Positions 35,291 to 50,755 of a DNA stretch of 64,000 nucleotides are shown here, one piece after another. The translations under genes were made by a program, and so were the position numbers. This stretch comes from Sabethes cyaneus (lineage: Eukaryota; Arthropoda; Insecta; Diptera; Culicidae): assembly GCF_943734655.1 (NCBI RefSeq), contig NC_071354.1, positions 4,437,001 through 4,501,000 on the forward strand, read 5' to 3'. The stretch's first letter is position 1. Each line of letters starts with the position of its first letter. The notes beneath the pieces are model-generated. The model was not told the DNA's origin and searched no databases. It worked only from the letters and a program-made list of their open reading frames with translations.

Positions 35291-37894
35291 TAGTCCGTTT
35301 TCATCGCCTGGGTCTTTGCCGATTGTTCCGATTAGAGATTATTACTTACGGAGTTCATTGCTTTAGTTTTTTTTAGTGATTCAGGCTTGCAAAGCCCGCC
35401 TCACCAACCAAGCTCACAGTTACGCCGGAGGGCCAACGTAGCTCGAAGGAGTCCTTCTCCCCTATCAGCATACTACTAGGGTTGCTGGGTAAGAGGCACC
35501 GATGGTGCGCATTACCCAGTCGTTTACCATCAGCGTTCACTTTCATCTACGTTCACGAATTTTTATTACTATCGGCCGTTGATGACATCGACGAAGGAGT
35601 TCCTCGTTGGATATCCAATTGTCAGGTCACCAAGGTCGAATGATATATCGCAGCCCATAACAATGAGAAACAGCAGCGGTGATAAAATGCAGCCCTGTAA
35701 CCCTTATAGGATCGGGCAAGATGCCGTTTTGCAACACTCCTGGATCCGGTTCGCCGAAGAAGTAGCGGTTTCCTATATATTACTGAAAAGCTGAAGCATC
35801 CATCCAGTAATGGTGGCTCAGAGGTGACGCGATTAATGCGGCGATCTATTGGCATTATACGCTGCTGGTCTCTGACATTTGAAACTCGGAAGGGGCCATC
35901 CATATACCACGTGGACAGCTTAGAGGGGGGTGGAGGGTATGACAATGTCCACGCTGGTCCACGGAAGGGGGGGAGGGGGTATGGAAAATGTCCACGTGGA
36001 CAAGTTTTTTTTCCTGCAAAAAAAAAGAAATTAAAACATTGACCATTGATCAGTGATTGTTTTTGAGCTTAACGGGAAATTAGCAGTCATTAGCATTTCG
36101 TCGGAGAGCCCAATTTCGGAAGCAGTTTTTGGGCCCAAAAACGGAATTCTGTTTATAAAAACGTAAATACTGCATTCTTCTTGCCAATCTGAACACAGCG
36201 AGTTAATTTTCATGGACAGAATTTTTGTTTCAAACAAAAAAACTTCTTTTGAAATTGGCAGAATCGATGACGACTAATTACACCTTAAAACCTTGAAATT
36301 TTATCTTCTGAGGCATATGTTGACCTAAATACATGAACCGAGCATTACAAGAGCACATATCTGGCATAAATCTTGTTTAAAAGATTAAGCCTGCGTTAGT
36401 ACACTTAGATGTTGACTGCCTAGCCAAATGTGGATGGCATTTTGCCTCAACATCGGCCAAGCTGAAGTGCTCTGGTTAGACAAAGACCCCAGTAGCACGC
36501 TTTAGGTCCATTTAGTTGAAGCAACCGAATTAAGACTGAAATTAGTCATATTTCGGCTACCACAACAACTTTGTAATAACCGTGCTAGTAGGGGATGCTC
36601 TGGACAAAGAAGAATCGTCAAGCGAAAGTTAAGCTGAAACGAACTTTCTTGCAGTCGATAATAATAATTTGCAGTAGAACATAAATTAAGATCCAAACAC
36701 CTTACATACGGATTTTAAGACGCTGAGGAAAATTGACGGAAAAACCATGGAAAAACTCAAATTTCCGCAACGACTAAAAATTCTTATGCATTGTGTCGGT
36801 GACTTTAGACTGAAGCTTCCTTTCACGTAAGCTTTTTCAATAAATATTGCATAAATGAAGTTGAAAACCAAAATTTTCAAAATGTAAAAATGTCCACGTG
36901 GACAAACATGGGAGGGGGGTGGGGGTTGAGCAAATGTCCACGGTTGTCCACGGAGGGGGACGGGGGGGTTGAAAGTTGGTATTTTTCTGTCCACGTGGTA
37001 TCTGGATGGCCCCGAAGAGTTGTTTAAAATGTTCAATCCAGCTGTTCTGTACGGTCAGTCAGTAGCTGACAAGCTCTGCCCTTTAGCTGCATCTTTGCAT
37101 TCATCCTGGCACCACTAAGGCGGCGAGAAATATCGTACAACAAACAAACGGATATCATCACTGGCGGCGGCGGTTTCTCGTTGTACGGCTAGAGAGTTAG
37201 TGTAGGCTCTTTTGGGCCGCCGTCAAGCTCATTTAACAGCGTTCGTTAACGGGCAGTTGTCTTAGTCGATCTGGTTCGCCAAGTTTAATCCGAAATCCAC
37301 TTTCTCCTCTCGTTGCGCATTTAGCAAAGGGTTTTGTTACTGGTCGTGATGAAGGTTTTCTTGATGCCGGTCCATTGCTCTTCAACGGTTCTACCAGTTA
37401 GTCACTCCGAGAGTCTCGGGATTCAAGTTGTTCAATAAAGGCCCTTTTCACATCAGAATTCTCCAATCGACGGAGGGCGTAGCGGTACTCAACTTTCTCC
37501 TCCCGTCGTTGAACACGTGCGACACGCAAACGTATTTAACAAGATAATGGTCGGATGCGATATCAGCGCTGCGACTACGGGGAAAGAGCGATCCACCAAA
37601 GACCATGTTGTTATTATATCCTCGCTCCTAGGCCATGACCCGTTCACGGGTCGCGTTGTTCGAGCTAATCTCCGCGTCGAAGTCACCCCAGTCACAGTGG
37701 ATTTGAATGTCCCCCTTCGGGATCTTCTCAACCATGCTGTTCAGCTGGCTGTAGACTCTCTCCTGCAGGTCGGCAGCATCTGTTGGCACATAGCACTGGA
37801 TTGCTGTAAGGTAAAGGTCGTTGGTTGCCAATAATCCAGATCGATTTCTTCTTTCTCTGTCAGTAGCTGACTGTTGTTTAGCCGAATTCAGCAT
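35291..37894 (-). mobile_element. RTE-like retrotransposon relic interrupted by a TIR element
   Basis: On the minus strand, endonuclease pieces lie at 37894-37628 (LTAIQCYVPTDAADLQERVY, then a degraded GDFNA motif at DWGDFDAEI). Linker remnants occupy 37600-37020. Reverse transcriptase pieces lie at 35860-35580 (LQGCILSPLLFLIV, from the PQGxxLSP block). A 1.1 kb TIR element at 35892-37013 splits it. The region 35380-35520 continues the same relic or its 3' part. All frames are broken. Confidence 0.65.
35892..37013. mobile_element. 1.1 kb TIR element with GTCCACG subterminal repeats
   Basis: The inverted ends read GGGGCCATCCATATACCACG (35892) and, reversed, GGGGCCATCCAGATACCACG (37013). Near both ends the words GTCCACGTGGACA and GTCCACGG are repeated and alternate with G-rich runs (GGGGGGTGGAGGG, GGGGGGAGGGGG). 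GAA flanks both sides, a possible 3 bp target duplication. The middle is AT-rich without a transposase. It interrupts an RTE relic. Confidence 0.75.
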
Positions 37895-40179
37895 ACAGTA
37901 GACTAATTTGAGCGCACAGGCGTGATAGTTCGGAAAAATAAAACAATAAACTTAGCATATAGTTTTTATTGAAATTTAGACAATACGCAAAACCGACGAT
38001 ACAATGGATAATAACATGAAATTTTTCCCTGCAAAATGAGTAGAATACTCTTCACAAATTTCTGAATTCAATTAGCAATACAAATACGGATAGTGTTCCA
38101 TAAAAAAAAATCATCAAGTAATCGTATTTTTGAATATTTTACTATCTTTAAGAAATACAAAGAACCGTTATTTTATCTGTGAATTAATTTATATTTTCGG
38201 ACATGTCGAGTACGCCCCATCAGAAAATGAAATAAACATAGTTCAATTAAAAAAAAACCTAACAATTGTTAGCCGTTATGTGTTCCGATAGGTTGTAATA
38301 AGAGTAAATAACGTTCGAATTTTTTTTCTGTATTGCGCAGTTTGTTCTTTTGTTTTAGGATCAATGTAAGTATAATAAGCTGTTACATCTTTTCTATCTG
38401 TTTCAACTTTACAACGGGTTGTTTGAAGTTTTCAAAGGAATTATCTTCGATCAAAGCAAATTATACAAAAGAAAAATATCGTTTTTGAAAGCCAACTAAA
38501 AATGGATAGATGCTATTCCGGAAGTAAAATTAAGATGCTTGCATTGTTGGTGCACACATTTAAAAAAATCGATTAAGTTCTCGGTTACATATTACTCAAT
38601 AAGCTTAGCAACTGCGGGGGTCCGGATGTTCTACCCAACTAGTGTTACATGCCATATATTGTGTTTTCTTCAACGCGTTGCCGATGGTGATGATGTAAAG
38701 GCTCATTTTAGCTTCTTGTAACTGATAACTCACTTGATTTTTTCAGTGTAATCAAAAAATTATATGATAAAAAATCGCAGGGAGAGCAACTTTGAAACCG
38801 CCAAATGATTATAGGTCAAACGTTAGTTTAAAAAAAACATGCAAGCACAGAAGCACAAATTTCGCAATTTCCAATGCGACATCCGTGGTTCTAAATTAAA
38901 CACCATTTAACACACACGTGGATTAGAATACGAAACCGAAAATGTTGCGTTCAATATACGGTGGTTGGACACCGAGATAATTATTTCCAAACTATACGCT
39001 TCAAGTGTGTTAGGCGTGCTGGTGTGCAGTTTATGATCATCTTCCTTTTTTTCTACTAAATGATAGATCGATTTTTTGTCTGGATTTTAAATGTTTTACA
39101 GTTTTTTTTGTTGTTTTCAAAAGTTTTTCATAACTTTTCTGTGAGACTGTCGCATCTGTTGTGATTATTTCAATTGTAAGGATTTTCAATGGTTTTTTGC
39201 TTAAACTTCCTTTACTGTTCTTTCGTTTGCACGAAGTTATTCGTTTATTTTTATGTCAAAGATAATTGTCGTACAGCCTTATTGCTGAAAACCTTGGATC
39301 ACCTCTTTCGATCTGAGCAAAGCCGGCTCTTTCCGGCATAGATGGAGAACCGATGGAACGTTTTCGGGAATAAGGCTGCTGTTATACTCGTTTTCATTGA
39401 GAATTGGCTCAACAACGAATCTGCGCAAACATTCCCACGTAAGTCATGGTGGTCCTACTGGGGGTAATCGTCGCAATCCCCTACTGAGTACAATAAACTT
39501 TTTTCCATTTTTTTGTATTTTTTTAATTATGTTTTACGTTTTTAAATTTTATATATAGTATATATAATAATATAGATAATTTTATATATAGTATATATAA
39601 AAAAGTTTTAATATTTTTTATAATAAATCAAAAAACTAAAAATCATAGAAGCAAACATAATACACCCCAAATTTTGTAGCTTGACTCCATCGTTCGTACC
39701 AACAGTTTATTGATTTTTTTTAGATTAAGATTAGTGCGGCTAAATACAGACGTTAGATTTTTGCCGTTCAACAATACAGTGAATTATAATAGACTTATTT
39801 GTTGGCTGTTAATATTGATAATTCTTGCGTACGCTGCTGCCGCTGTTTTGCAGTACTTGTAGATACTTCTAGTCAATTTAATATTTCTTTTGCTAGCATC
39901 AGCTTTGAAAAATGAAAAAAGTTTGTGTGCATCCCACTGGCGTATTAATACGATTATATTCCCAGTTTTGGATCTAATTTTTACGTCGTGGAGTAAAACA
40001 CTTGAAATGAGCCAATCTTACGCTAATGATGTGAATTTAGATTTTTGAATATTGTGAAAAGAAGAAAAAAAAAGTTGCTGAAAGTGCATTTTCCAATAGA
40101 TTTGAAGGGTATCTTCAGTAACGCTGTAGCCGCGACTATCTTTTTTTTTTGCTGATAACATTTACGATGAGGGTTCTTC
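37895..40179 (-). other. probable long 3' UTR of the poly(A)-binding protein gene
   Basis: From the stop codon at 40180 leftwards there is no transposon or other gene until the RTE relic. The minus strand offers several AATAAA signals, the last at about 37964-37969, so the UTR could be up to 2.2 kb. A TATATAGTATATATAA-like AT repeat sits at 39548-39602. Extent is inference. Confidence 0.45.
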
Positions 40180-43600
<3,421 letters not shown>

Positions 43601-43932
43601 ATCTTCTTGCGAGAAGCACAACCTCACAACGTCAGCGACACTCTTTGTCTGAGTCAGTCGAGTGAGTAGAGTGCTGTCGAGGCGCAGTGTCTCCCGCTCG
43701 GTGCCTATGTCTAACGTTTGCCAGAACGAGGTAGAACTTGTAGGTAAGCCATAACTCTACACCGAGAGGTGGTAGCAAAAGTGAAAAAATTACAAATGTC
43801 ATTTCAGCGATTTCAGCACATTTAGAGCAACCTTATCGGTAGCTGCTGAGGCTGGTGTCAATATGACAAAATTTGAAATGGTACGCATTCTGAACTGATT
43901 TTGGCGACTTGAGGCGAAATAAACATCGAACT
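43601..43932. other. PABP promoter region
   Basis: Upstream of the A-rich leader. GC-richer around 43610-43760 than its surroundings. No TATA box recognised on the minus strand. Confidence 0.4.
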
Positions 43933-44007
43933 CAAATTTTAACTAAAAAGTTAAAAATTACGCGTATATACGCGGAGCGTCAAATTTTAACTAAAAAGTT
44001 AAAAATT
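43933..44007. repeat. 27 bp direct repeat pair
   Basis: A 27-base sequence beginning CAAATTTTAACTAAAAAGTT occurs at 43933-43959 and 43981-44007. The 21 bp spacer contains the palindrome-like CGCGTATATACGCG. Confidence 0.8.
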
Positions 44008-44025
44008 TCACATTCAAACAGTAAA

Positions 44026-44403
44026 GGTGCCGTTCAAATATTACATAACGCAGCAGGGGGTGGGGGTATGTTGAATTTCTGTTACTGATTGTTACGCAAT
44101 TTTTTTGGGGAGGGGCTTTGAGCGATAATGTCACGCGTAACTAAACATAAATAAAAATATCGAAAAAACAAACTGCTTAGAAAATATGTATATAATTAAT
44201 TGAAAGCTAATTACACGACATTTGTGAGCTAAATTGCAATAAGCTAGTGTGTCGAAATCATCAGCAGCGCGATCGAACAAACATACAGCTGTAAAAGTTA
44301 CGTGTTACGTGTATGGGTGGGGGTGTGAGAAACAATTGTTACAAATTGTTATAAGGGCTCGTGAAAATGACGTTTTTGCGTTACGTAGTATTTGAACTGC
44401 TCC
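44026..44403. mobile_element. 378 bp TIR mini-element
   Basis: The inverted ends are GGTGCCGTTCAAATATTACA (44026) and, reversed, GGAGCAGTTCAAATACTACG (44403), matching over about 27 bp. G-rich stretches (GCAGGGGGTGGGGGTA, GTGGGGGTGTG) lie just inside both ends, as in the 1.1 kb element at 35892-37013. AAA flanks both sides. Confidence 0.75.
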
Positions 44404-45429
44404 AAATAATTTCCTTTGACTCAGAACATTACAATTGTTGCTGCTCGTTTTCAAATACGGGGTCTTTCTGATGGTGAACACGTTATTTTGTAGAGTTTTA
44501 GTTTAGAACAACACTAACACTTATATAACCAATAAAAGCATTTATAATGCGTTTTTATAATCAAAACGTGCTTCAAAATGAAGCATGCCCAAATTTTAAT
44601 TTTGTTCAAAATGGCGCGTCTTTTAACTTTTGCATCCGTGATTGAAATTTCAAACAAAATTTCTAATTTACTATAAATACTAACTCATTACACTCATCTA
44701 TGATCTATGTTTGCCCTTTTTTCTCATTTAATTAACGTTAAGACAAAAATATCCGCCATTTCATGCTTTTTACTGAGCTGAGCATCATCAATCACTTTGG
44801 AGACAATCCCAACGAATCAAATCACTCATAATTATGATAATTTAGCGAGATCCATATACTTACGATTTTCAAATTAATGTTGAACTTCTTGGATTTTTTT
44901 TTCTAAGACTACCCAGTATAGAGGACCGCAATTGCGGTTTTTTCGAATTTACATTTCAAGGTAAAAGCAAAACTTTTGATTTTTTTTTGTATTTTAAAAA
45001 CCGTCGGTTTTCGCTATGATTTGCATTTGAAACAAATCCCGTTTACTGTCAACCGGATCAAATTGCGGATGTTAAACGGAACCGCTACAGATTTTGTTTA
45101 ATCTGTCTGCGCAAGCTACACTCGGAATCACAATGGCAACTTAAAATATCCTGGATCAATGCCTACTGCCGTTTTAAGAGAAAAATTGCTCATACACGTA
45201 TTTCAAATTTTATTCAGCGTAATGTTTGATATCAACTGAAGGTGTATAAAAGATGTTTTTGTAAAGTCAAATCAGTCCAAACAACTCATGGTTAGTAAAG
45301 TCTGGTTTGAAGTCCGATCGGAACAATTTGAGAGAGAGATCGACTTTTCACCGGACGAAGCATTCCGAAACCGCACCAAACCGAATGTTTCTTTAAAAAT
45401 CAGGAAGATTTCGGATCACTTTCGAAAAA
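44404..45429. other. intergenic, nothing recognised
   Basis: AT-rich, no long open frame and no repeat boundary found. Confidence 0.45.
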
Positions 45430-45540
45430 AAAACCTGTAGTCCTCTACGGGCACGACACGTGGACAATGCTCGACGGAGACTTGAAAGTATTGGCCGGTT
45501 TTAAACATCGTGGCCTTAGCACCATCTTTGGCTGTTAGAC
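45430..45540 (+). mobile_element. RTE-like C-terminal scrap
   Basis: The plus strand encodes VVLYGHDTWTMLDGDLKVLA, the same block as the RTE copies at 415-980 and 33960-34612, followed by a degraded RxLSTIFGG-like segment. Related coding scraps may continue to 45660. Dead fragment. Confidence 0.65.
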
Positions 45541-45678
45541 CAAGCGGAGCAAGACCTTGAAAGTGTCGCACATTCGAAAAATTCGAGGGCAGACAGCCAT
45601 AAACCGAGTTTGTTGGCGGAACGTTGTTATGCAGGGGAAATCCTAAAGGAAATCGCACCAGGATAAGTAAACATTGAG

Positions 45679-45869
45679 GTGCGTTTAGATTGGCCACATG
45701 TGGCATGCAACTTTTTCCAAACTGTTCCCCGATGTTTCCAAGCAACATGGCAACGTATCCCGAACGTTCAGGTGGCAACAGAACCAACATTGACCAACAA
45801 CTAGCTACATGTCGCATACCGCATGTTGCATTCCACATGTTGCCAAAAAATTGCCCAGTTTAAACGCAC
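45679..45869. mobile_element. 191 bp TIR mini-element
   Basis: The inverted ends are GTGCGTTTAGATTGG (45679) and CCAGTTTAAACGCAC (45869). The inside carries repeated ACATGTGGCATGCAAC and ATGTTGC words in both orientations. Target duplication not resolved. Confidence 0.65.
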
Positions 45870-46332
45870 TTTTAAAGAAAAGCAATAATCTTGCAACAAA
45901 AAAGTGTCGAGGTCTGTGTCTAGGGCAACGAACGGGAGGTTCACGTAGGACTACGAATGCGAGAATAATTCGACAATGCTTGACAATTTAAAAATGTTCA
46001 GCAGTTTGTAGCGCAAATTTATAATTTACTGTATTGTAATAAATGCTCTAATCCATGCACATACATTTGTTAAATCAAGTTAAGTTGAAATCGAGGTTGA
46101 AATATCGTAAATGTCTGTATTGGCGATGATTTCGCATTTTGACAAATTTTGCCTGACTTGTTGTACCAATCAACTTTAATTAGCTGGCTTAAAACTAATA
46201 TGCAGTTGACGAAGTTAGCTTGACAGAAATACAATTGAAATTATGTAAAGAATTGCAAGCAATTAACTGATACAAAGCAGCAAATGAAACATTCAAAAAC
46301 TACCCAGCTTGATTTACTGCTTATGGTACCTG

Positions 46333-47250
46333 CCCAGGTAACCATAAGCATTAATCCACAGCCGTTGGGAATAATTCAGCACACCTAGTGCCAAATTACT
46401 GTACTGTCCATGGATGCATAGTCGACGTAACGACCAGCACGCAGTAGAGATGGTCGGGTAGCGGAAAATTTACCCGAAACCCGCACCCGTACCCGCCGGG
46501 TTTGGGTCTCAAAAAAATAATCTTGCGGGTTCGCATTTTTATCGTGAAAAACGTTTAAAGCCATATAATCTTTGCTATAAACTTTTTCAATCGAATAATC
46601 TGTCAATTTAGTAGAATTTATTAATCAAAACAGGACTGATGGGGTTCTATGATTCATTCCTCATTTATTGTGTTTAAAAAATGCGAACGCCAGGTTATGC
46701 GAATAAACAGACTGTTTTTTTGAACGATTATTCACATAACTTGGCGTAAAGCTACAAAGACAAATAGGTTACTATGCTGATTGATTATGCGGGGAATTAC
46801 GTCGACCATTAGCATTACGGGAAACCAATAGCAGAGTAGCTCAATTTTCCTAAATTTTTCGAATATTTTCGAACAAACATGTGTTGTTTGAGTAGTGGGC
46901 ATGTGAACAACATAGTTAAGAGTGCGTAGGACCGAAAAAGTACATTTTGGTCATTTTGGTTTTTACGTCAACTATGCATCCATGGGCAGTGTATATCAGC
47001 AATCTTATTGCCTAAAAAACTTATATTAACATAGTTAATGCATAAAAGCATTAACGAAAATAACATTAAAGAAAGCAGTACATACGCATATAATGTTCAA
47101 TATAAAGCTTTTATACAAATGCTTTAAAACAAGTCGTGATTAATAAATGGCTAATACTTGACTTTTATTTAGCTTTTCTACGACTACTATTGCTGCACTC
47201 TTCCACAACAGATGCTGTCTTTTTCTACCCTACTGATTTTGCAGGACAGG
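46333..47250. mobile_element. CCCAAGTAAC-family TIR element, interrupted
   Basis: The left end CCCAGGTAACCATAAGCATT matches the left end of the element at 57298-58177. The interior from 47030 to 47220 is also alignable to 57420-57620, with shared words such as CATATAATGTT and TGCTGTCTTTTT. It is split by a younger TIR element at 46404-46989. The right end is not found, so the right limit is approximate. Confidence 0.6.
46400..46993. mobile_element. 586 bp TIR element with TGTA target duplication
   Basis: The inverted ends are CTGTCCATGGATGCATAGTC (46404) and, reversed, CTGCCCATGGATGCATAGTT (46989), matching over about 25 bp. TGTA flanks both sides (46400-46403, 46990-46993). The related element at 57298 reads through the same site without interruption (GGTATATCAGCAAT), which confirms the right boundary. 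No transposase. Confidence 0.75.
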
Positions 47251-47514
47251 TAGTTATGATATGAGAGCGAATGCCACCAAATTAGAATTCAAATAGGAAT
47301 CAACCAAGATTCATGGTTTTTTCCCACGACATTTTGCAACTTTTCTCACCTACAAAATGTGTGACTGAACAAGTGTGTTCAAAATCCAATTTTCAATGCA
47401 AAGAGCAATAATATATTTTATTGTGATGCAGTAACTCAATGTCTTCACATTCAACTATAAATCATCTGCGGTAATAGTGTTTTGCAAAATAAATTCTTCT
47501 TTCTTCTAATCCAG
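47251..47514. other. intergenic, nothing recognised
   Basis: Short AT-rich stretch; no features seen. Confidence 0.4.
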
Positions 47515-48490
47515 TACCGATTCGCACTTTTACCCCACTAGCGGGGCAAAACTACGAATACCGCGGGGCAAAAGTGCGAAGCTCGAATCCATGAAATTAG
47601 CACAACAGTAGCTAACAAAACCATATTATCTTCCATCTGCGTTATGTTTCGGTAAGGAATATTCTCAATTTGCATCTTTCCTATTTTGCGCTGGTGTATT
47701 GCAGCCTCCGTTAGATCGAAACTTTTTCAAACGTTTGTTTTTTGTTTCATCAGCGGAAAAACATTGTTTTCCTTCGGCCAACATCTGCACGGAGAATAAA
47801 AATGTAGTTTCAACCATATTTATGGTTGTTTTACGCACAAACAAAAATTTCGTTTTGTTTCAAACTGAAATGTATGATTGAAATGAAAATATTTATTGTT
47901 ACATCAATGTCAACTTCAAATTTGAAAATACTTTACTTTTAATTCAAAACTGTTATTTACTTGATTCAAACAGAATCTCGTTTGGAAACAACAATATTTT
48001 CAGGTTGTTATAAAAATATTTTATTGAGGCTTAAAACAACAATCATTTTGTTTGAAACAAACTGGAGCTTTTTCGCTCCGTGTGTAGAGCACACAGTTTT
48101 CTGCAGATCTTCAGATTCTTCTAGTATCTGTATAACATAGTGCCTCAAGCTGTATATAATTAGCTATACATTTTTGCCTCGAGTGCGATTCATGGCACTT
48201 TTGTCCAGTCCGTGAATCGCACTTTTATCCCGCTAGGCGCTTGACGGGTTAAATTAAATTACGGAAGAGCGTAATATCCGCCTGTTGATATCGCATTTGC
48301 CGTATAACGAAATATTGCATCATAACCGCCCTAAAATAACATTTGCACATAACCCAGCAACTATGTTTCGTTAGCAATCAAAGTTTACGTTAGATTCAAG
48401 CTGTCAAAGTAGTCACCCATCCATGCCAATGTAGTCAATTTACTCGGAATCTGCACCGATAAATCATTGAATCGCACTTTTACCCCTCCT
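47515..48490. repeat. region with three GAATCGCACTTTTACCCC-type repeats
   Basis: GATTCGCACTTTTACCCC at 47518-47535, GAATCGCACTTTTATCCC at about 48213-48230 and GAATCGCACTTTTACCCC at about 48471-48488 are in the same orientation. The first is followed by an inverted partner (CGGGGCAAAAGTGCG, 47564-47578), forming a hairpin. A CACGGAG element lies between the first and second copies. Confidence 0.55.
47788..48082. mobile_element. 295 bp CACGGAG-ended TIR mini-element
   Basis: It starts CACGGAGAATAAAAATG and ends with a reversed CACGGAGCGAAAAAG. Many GTTTCAAAC / GTTTGAAAC words in both orientations occur inside (for example 47850-48060). No ORF. Target duplication unclear. Confidence 0.6.
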
Positions 48491-48808
48491 TACTCTATAT
48501 GAATGCAATGTGATAAAAGGAAAGGAAAGGCTCACTTTTCTATGACGTTTTACTTTCAGGACATAAATTTGGACTACAGTGTGACACATATATATTTGTA
48601 CAAATAGTATTTGATGCTTGCAACGGCATATACAATTAATACAATCAAACTAATACTATGTGTGTGTCATCATGACTTAATTCTTACTTGACGTAGTTTC
48701 ATCTTCATATTGTGTCTCGTTCGGTGTACACGTACTAATGTTCGAGTTACGGTCGTTGATAATAAATAAATTCCGAAACGGTGCTGCATGCAGTACTATT
48801 TTTCGTGA
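48491..48808. other. intergenic with a mariner-end-like word
   Basis: TTACTTTCAGGACATAAATTTGG at 48549-48571 is nearly the same as a word at 51567-51589, in the same orientation. Otherwise nothing recognised. Confidence 0.35.
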
Positions 48809-49617
48809 CCTCGAACCAGGGATGGTTCGATCACTTTGACTCAATTTTGATTCGTTTAACAGTACCGTCTCAGCCGACTCAAATATGAGAATATTATAAA
48901 TGGGACATTTGTAGAACTAGTTCTAATCTACAATTTTTCTGAACTAAGTTTTACTGTATCTTTTACTGACTAAACGAACGTTTATTTAGTCGCTAATAAG
49001 ATACAGTGGGATTTCGAATTTGGCATAGTTCGATTTTGGCATGCCTCGATTTCGGCAACAAAAGTATCCGTTTTTGGCAACGCAAAATATTTTACTGCCA
49101 AAAATATGCTTAAATATCAGTCAGTTTCCGCATACATACTTTAAATGACGAAAAAATATTGTCCTAGGTGTGCTCATAAAAAAAAGTTTGCGGGTTCAAA
49201 CAATAATATTTTTATTGCCGTAGGACTATGTCTTACCGCAGGTCGCCAAAAACTTACTTCCACCACACGGATAGCTCTTGGCGGACTTTGTAAACATAAA
49301 AAGGTTGAAATCGTTGATTAATACCATTTAGTCAATTTCTAACGCACTAAAATTCAATTTTTTCATGTTCAAAAAAGGTCTCGATTTTGGCAACATAGGC
49401 GACACGCATTTGTTGCCAAATTCGAAATCCAACTGTACTAGCATTGTAACGCCGTAGCTACAGAAGATACAGTAAAACTTTTTTCAGCAAAATTATAGAT
49501 AATAACCTGTTCTACGAATGTCTCATATATAACTTTGTCATATTTGGCCCTGTTAAGACGGTACTGTCAAATGAATCAAAATTGAGTCAAAGTGATCGAA
49601 CCATCCCTGCCTCGAAC
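48809..49617. mobile_element. hAT-type MITE with 8 bp target duplication
   Basis: CCTCGAAC at 48809-48816 and 49610-49617 flanks a 793 bp element. Its ends are perfect inverted repeats of 37 bp beginning CAGGGATGGTTCGATCACTT. Further imperfect inverted pairing continues inwards (TTTTACTGTATCTT at 48950 against AAGATACAGTAAAAC at 49468). An 8 bp duplication and a CAGGG end define the hAT superfamily. The centre has been invaded by a second MITE. Confidence 0.9.
49004..49435. mobile_element. pogo/Tigger-like MITE nested in the hAT MITE
   Basis: TA at 49002-49003 and 49436-49437 flanks a 432 bp element. Its inverted ends are CAGTGGGATTTCGAATTTGG and, reversed, CAGTTGGATTTCGAATTTGG. The TA duplication and CAGT start fit the pogo/Tigger branch of Tc1/mariner. 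The word CGATTTTGGCA is repeated inside. No transposase. Confidence 0.88.
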
Positions 49618-49734
49618 ATCTCGGCATAAAAAGAGGATTGGCATACTATAGAGCAAAAATATTTGTCCAGACAGGATCTGTTGAAAACCGTTAATAACCC
49701 GGAAGAAAATGAAGCGTTAAGGGTCAAACAAAAT

Positions 49735-50755
49735 CCCAAGTAACAATTTCAGGCTGATCAAACGCTTTTATAGCTGATTTGATTCAACCTGTGGCTGAAC
49801 TATAGTTTAGATTTAGAAATAAAAACCTTTTTTCAGCTCTTAAACATCTAAATCTGGCGATTTTATCAAGCTTCAGACTTGTTAAAAGCTGCTTTCGAAG
49901 CTGCGATGAAGCTTAATAGAGGTTTTTGCGCGCTTTTAAATAGCCAATTTGCGCAATGCTGTCAATTCTATTTTTAGAACGAGAAATAGTTTTGCAGTAT
50001 GCTCTTCCAGCCGCTTAATTAACGATTCATCAACCTTTATGCAGCTAAAAAAAAAATCTATTTTTAATTTTATAAAAATGGAACGCGCCATTTTTATTTT
50101 GCCATGAACATTGTCGAGCGCGATATTTTTAATTTTGAACAACTTTAATTCATATAAGTAAGTTAACTAATTAAAAATGCATGTCTTTTTTCCGGAAATT
50201 GAACCCGCCATCTTTTGATCCATAAGCACTCACCGTATGATTCGCCCCATTTGCATCTGCAGAACAGATAGTGAGAATATCTTTACACCTGAAGCCTAGC
50301 CCGCCTAGCGTGAAGCAGTCGATAATGTCGATAACTGACAAACTTTTGCTGTCAGCCGAATTGCGAAATTCTATGATCTGACACTATGTATGCTGTGAGC
50401 CGAAAGAAAACTTGGTAGAAGTTTGTAAAGCCACTTTAACGCCCTTAAGCAGCCTTCAAGTAGTTTGAAAGCTGTGAGTCTAATGAAAGCTTCCACTCTA
50501 CACTTTAATACCTTTAAGCAGCCTTAAAACGGTTTGATGTTTATGGCTGTTTAGAAGCAGATTGCTTAGCAGAAAAATCCGCTATTAAGCTTGTTTATCA
50601 GCTTTTGGGAGAGAACTGGTTTGAAAAACTTAAAGTAGCTTAAACATCGCTTATTTAAACACCATTTGAGTGCTTACTTTATGCAGCTTTGATCGCCTTA
50701 AACCAACTCGTAAACAGCCATTGCTCTTGCAATTCAGCTACCATTGTTAGTTGGG
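49735..50755. mobile_element. 1.0 kb TIR element, CCCAAGTAAC family
   Basis: It starts CCCAAGTAACAATTTCAGGC and ends with a reversed CCCAACTAACAATGGTAGC. The interior is rich in AAGCTT, AGCAGCTT and TTTAAGC words. It shares the CCCAAGTAAC end with the elements at 46333 and 57298 but not their interiors, so it may be a sister family. No transposase. Confidence 0.7.
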
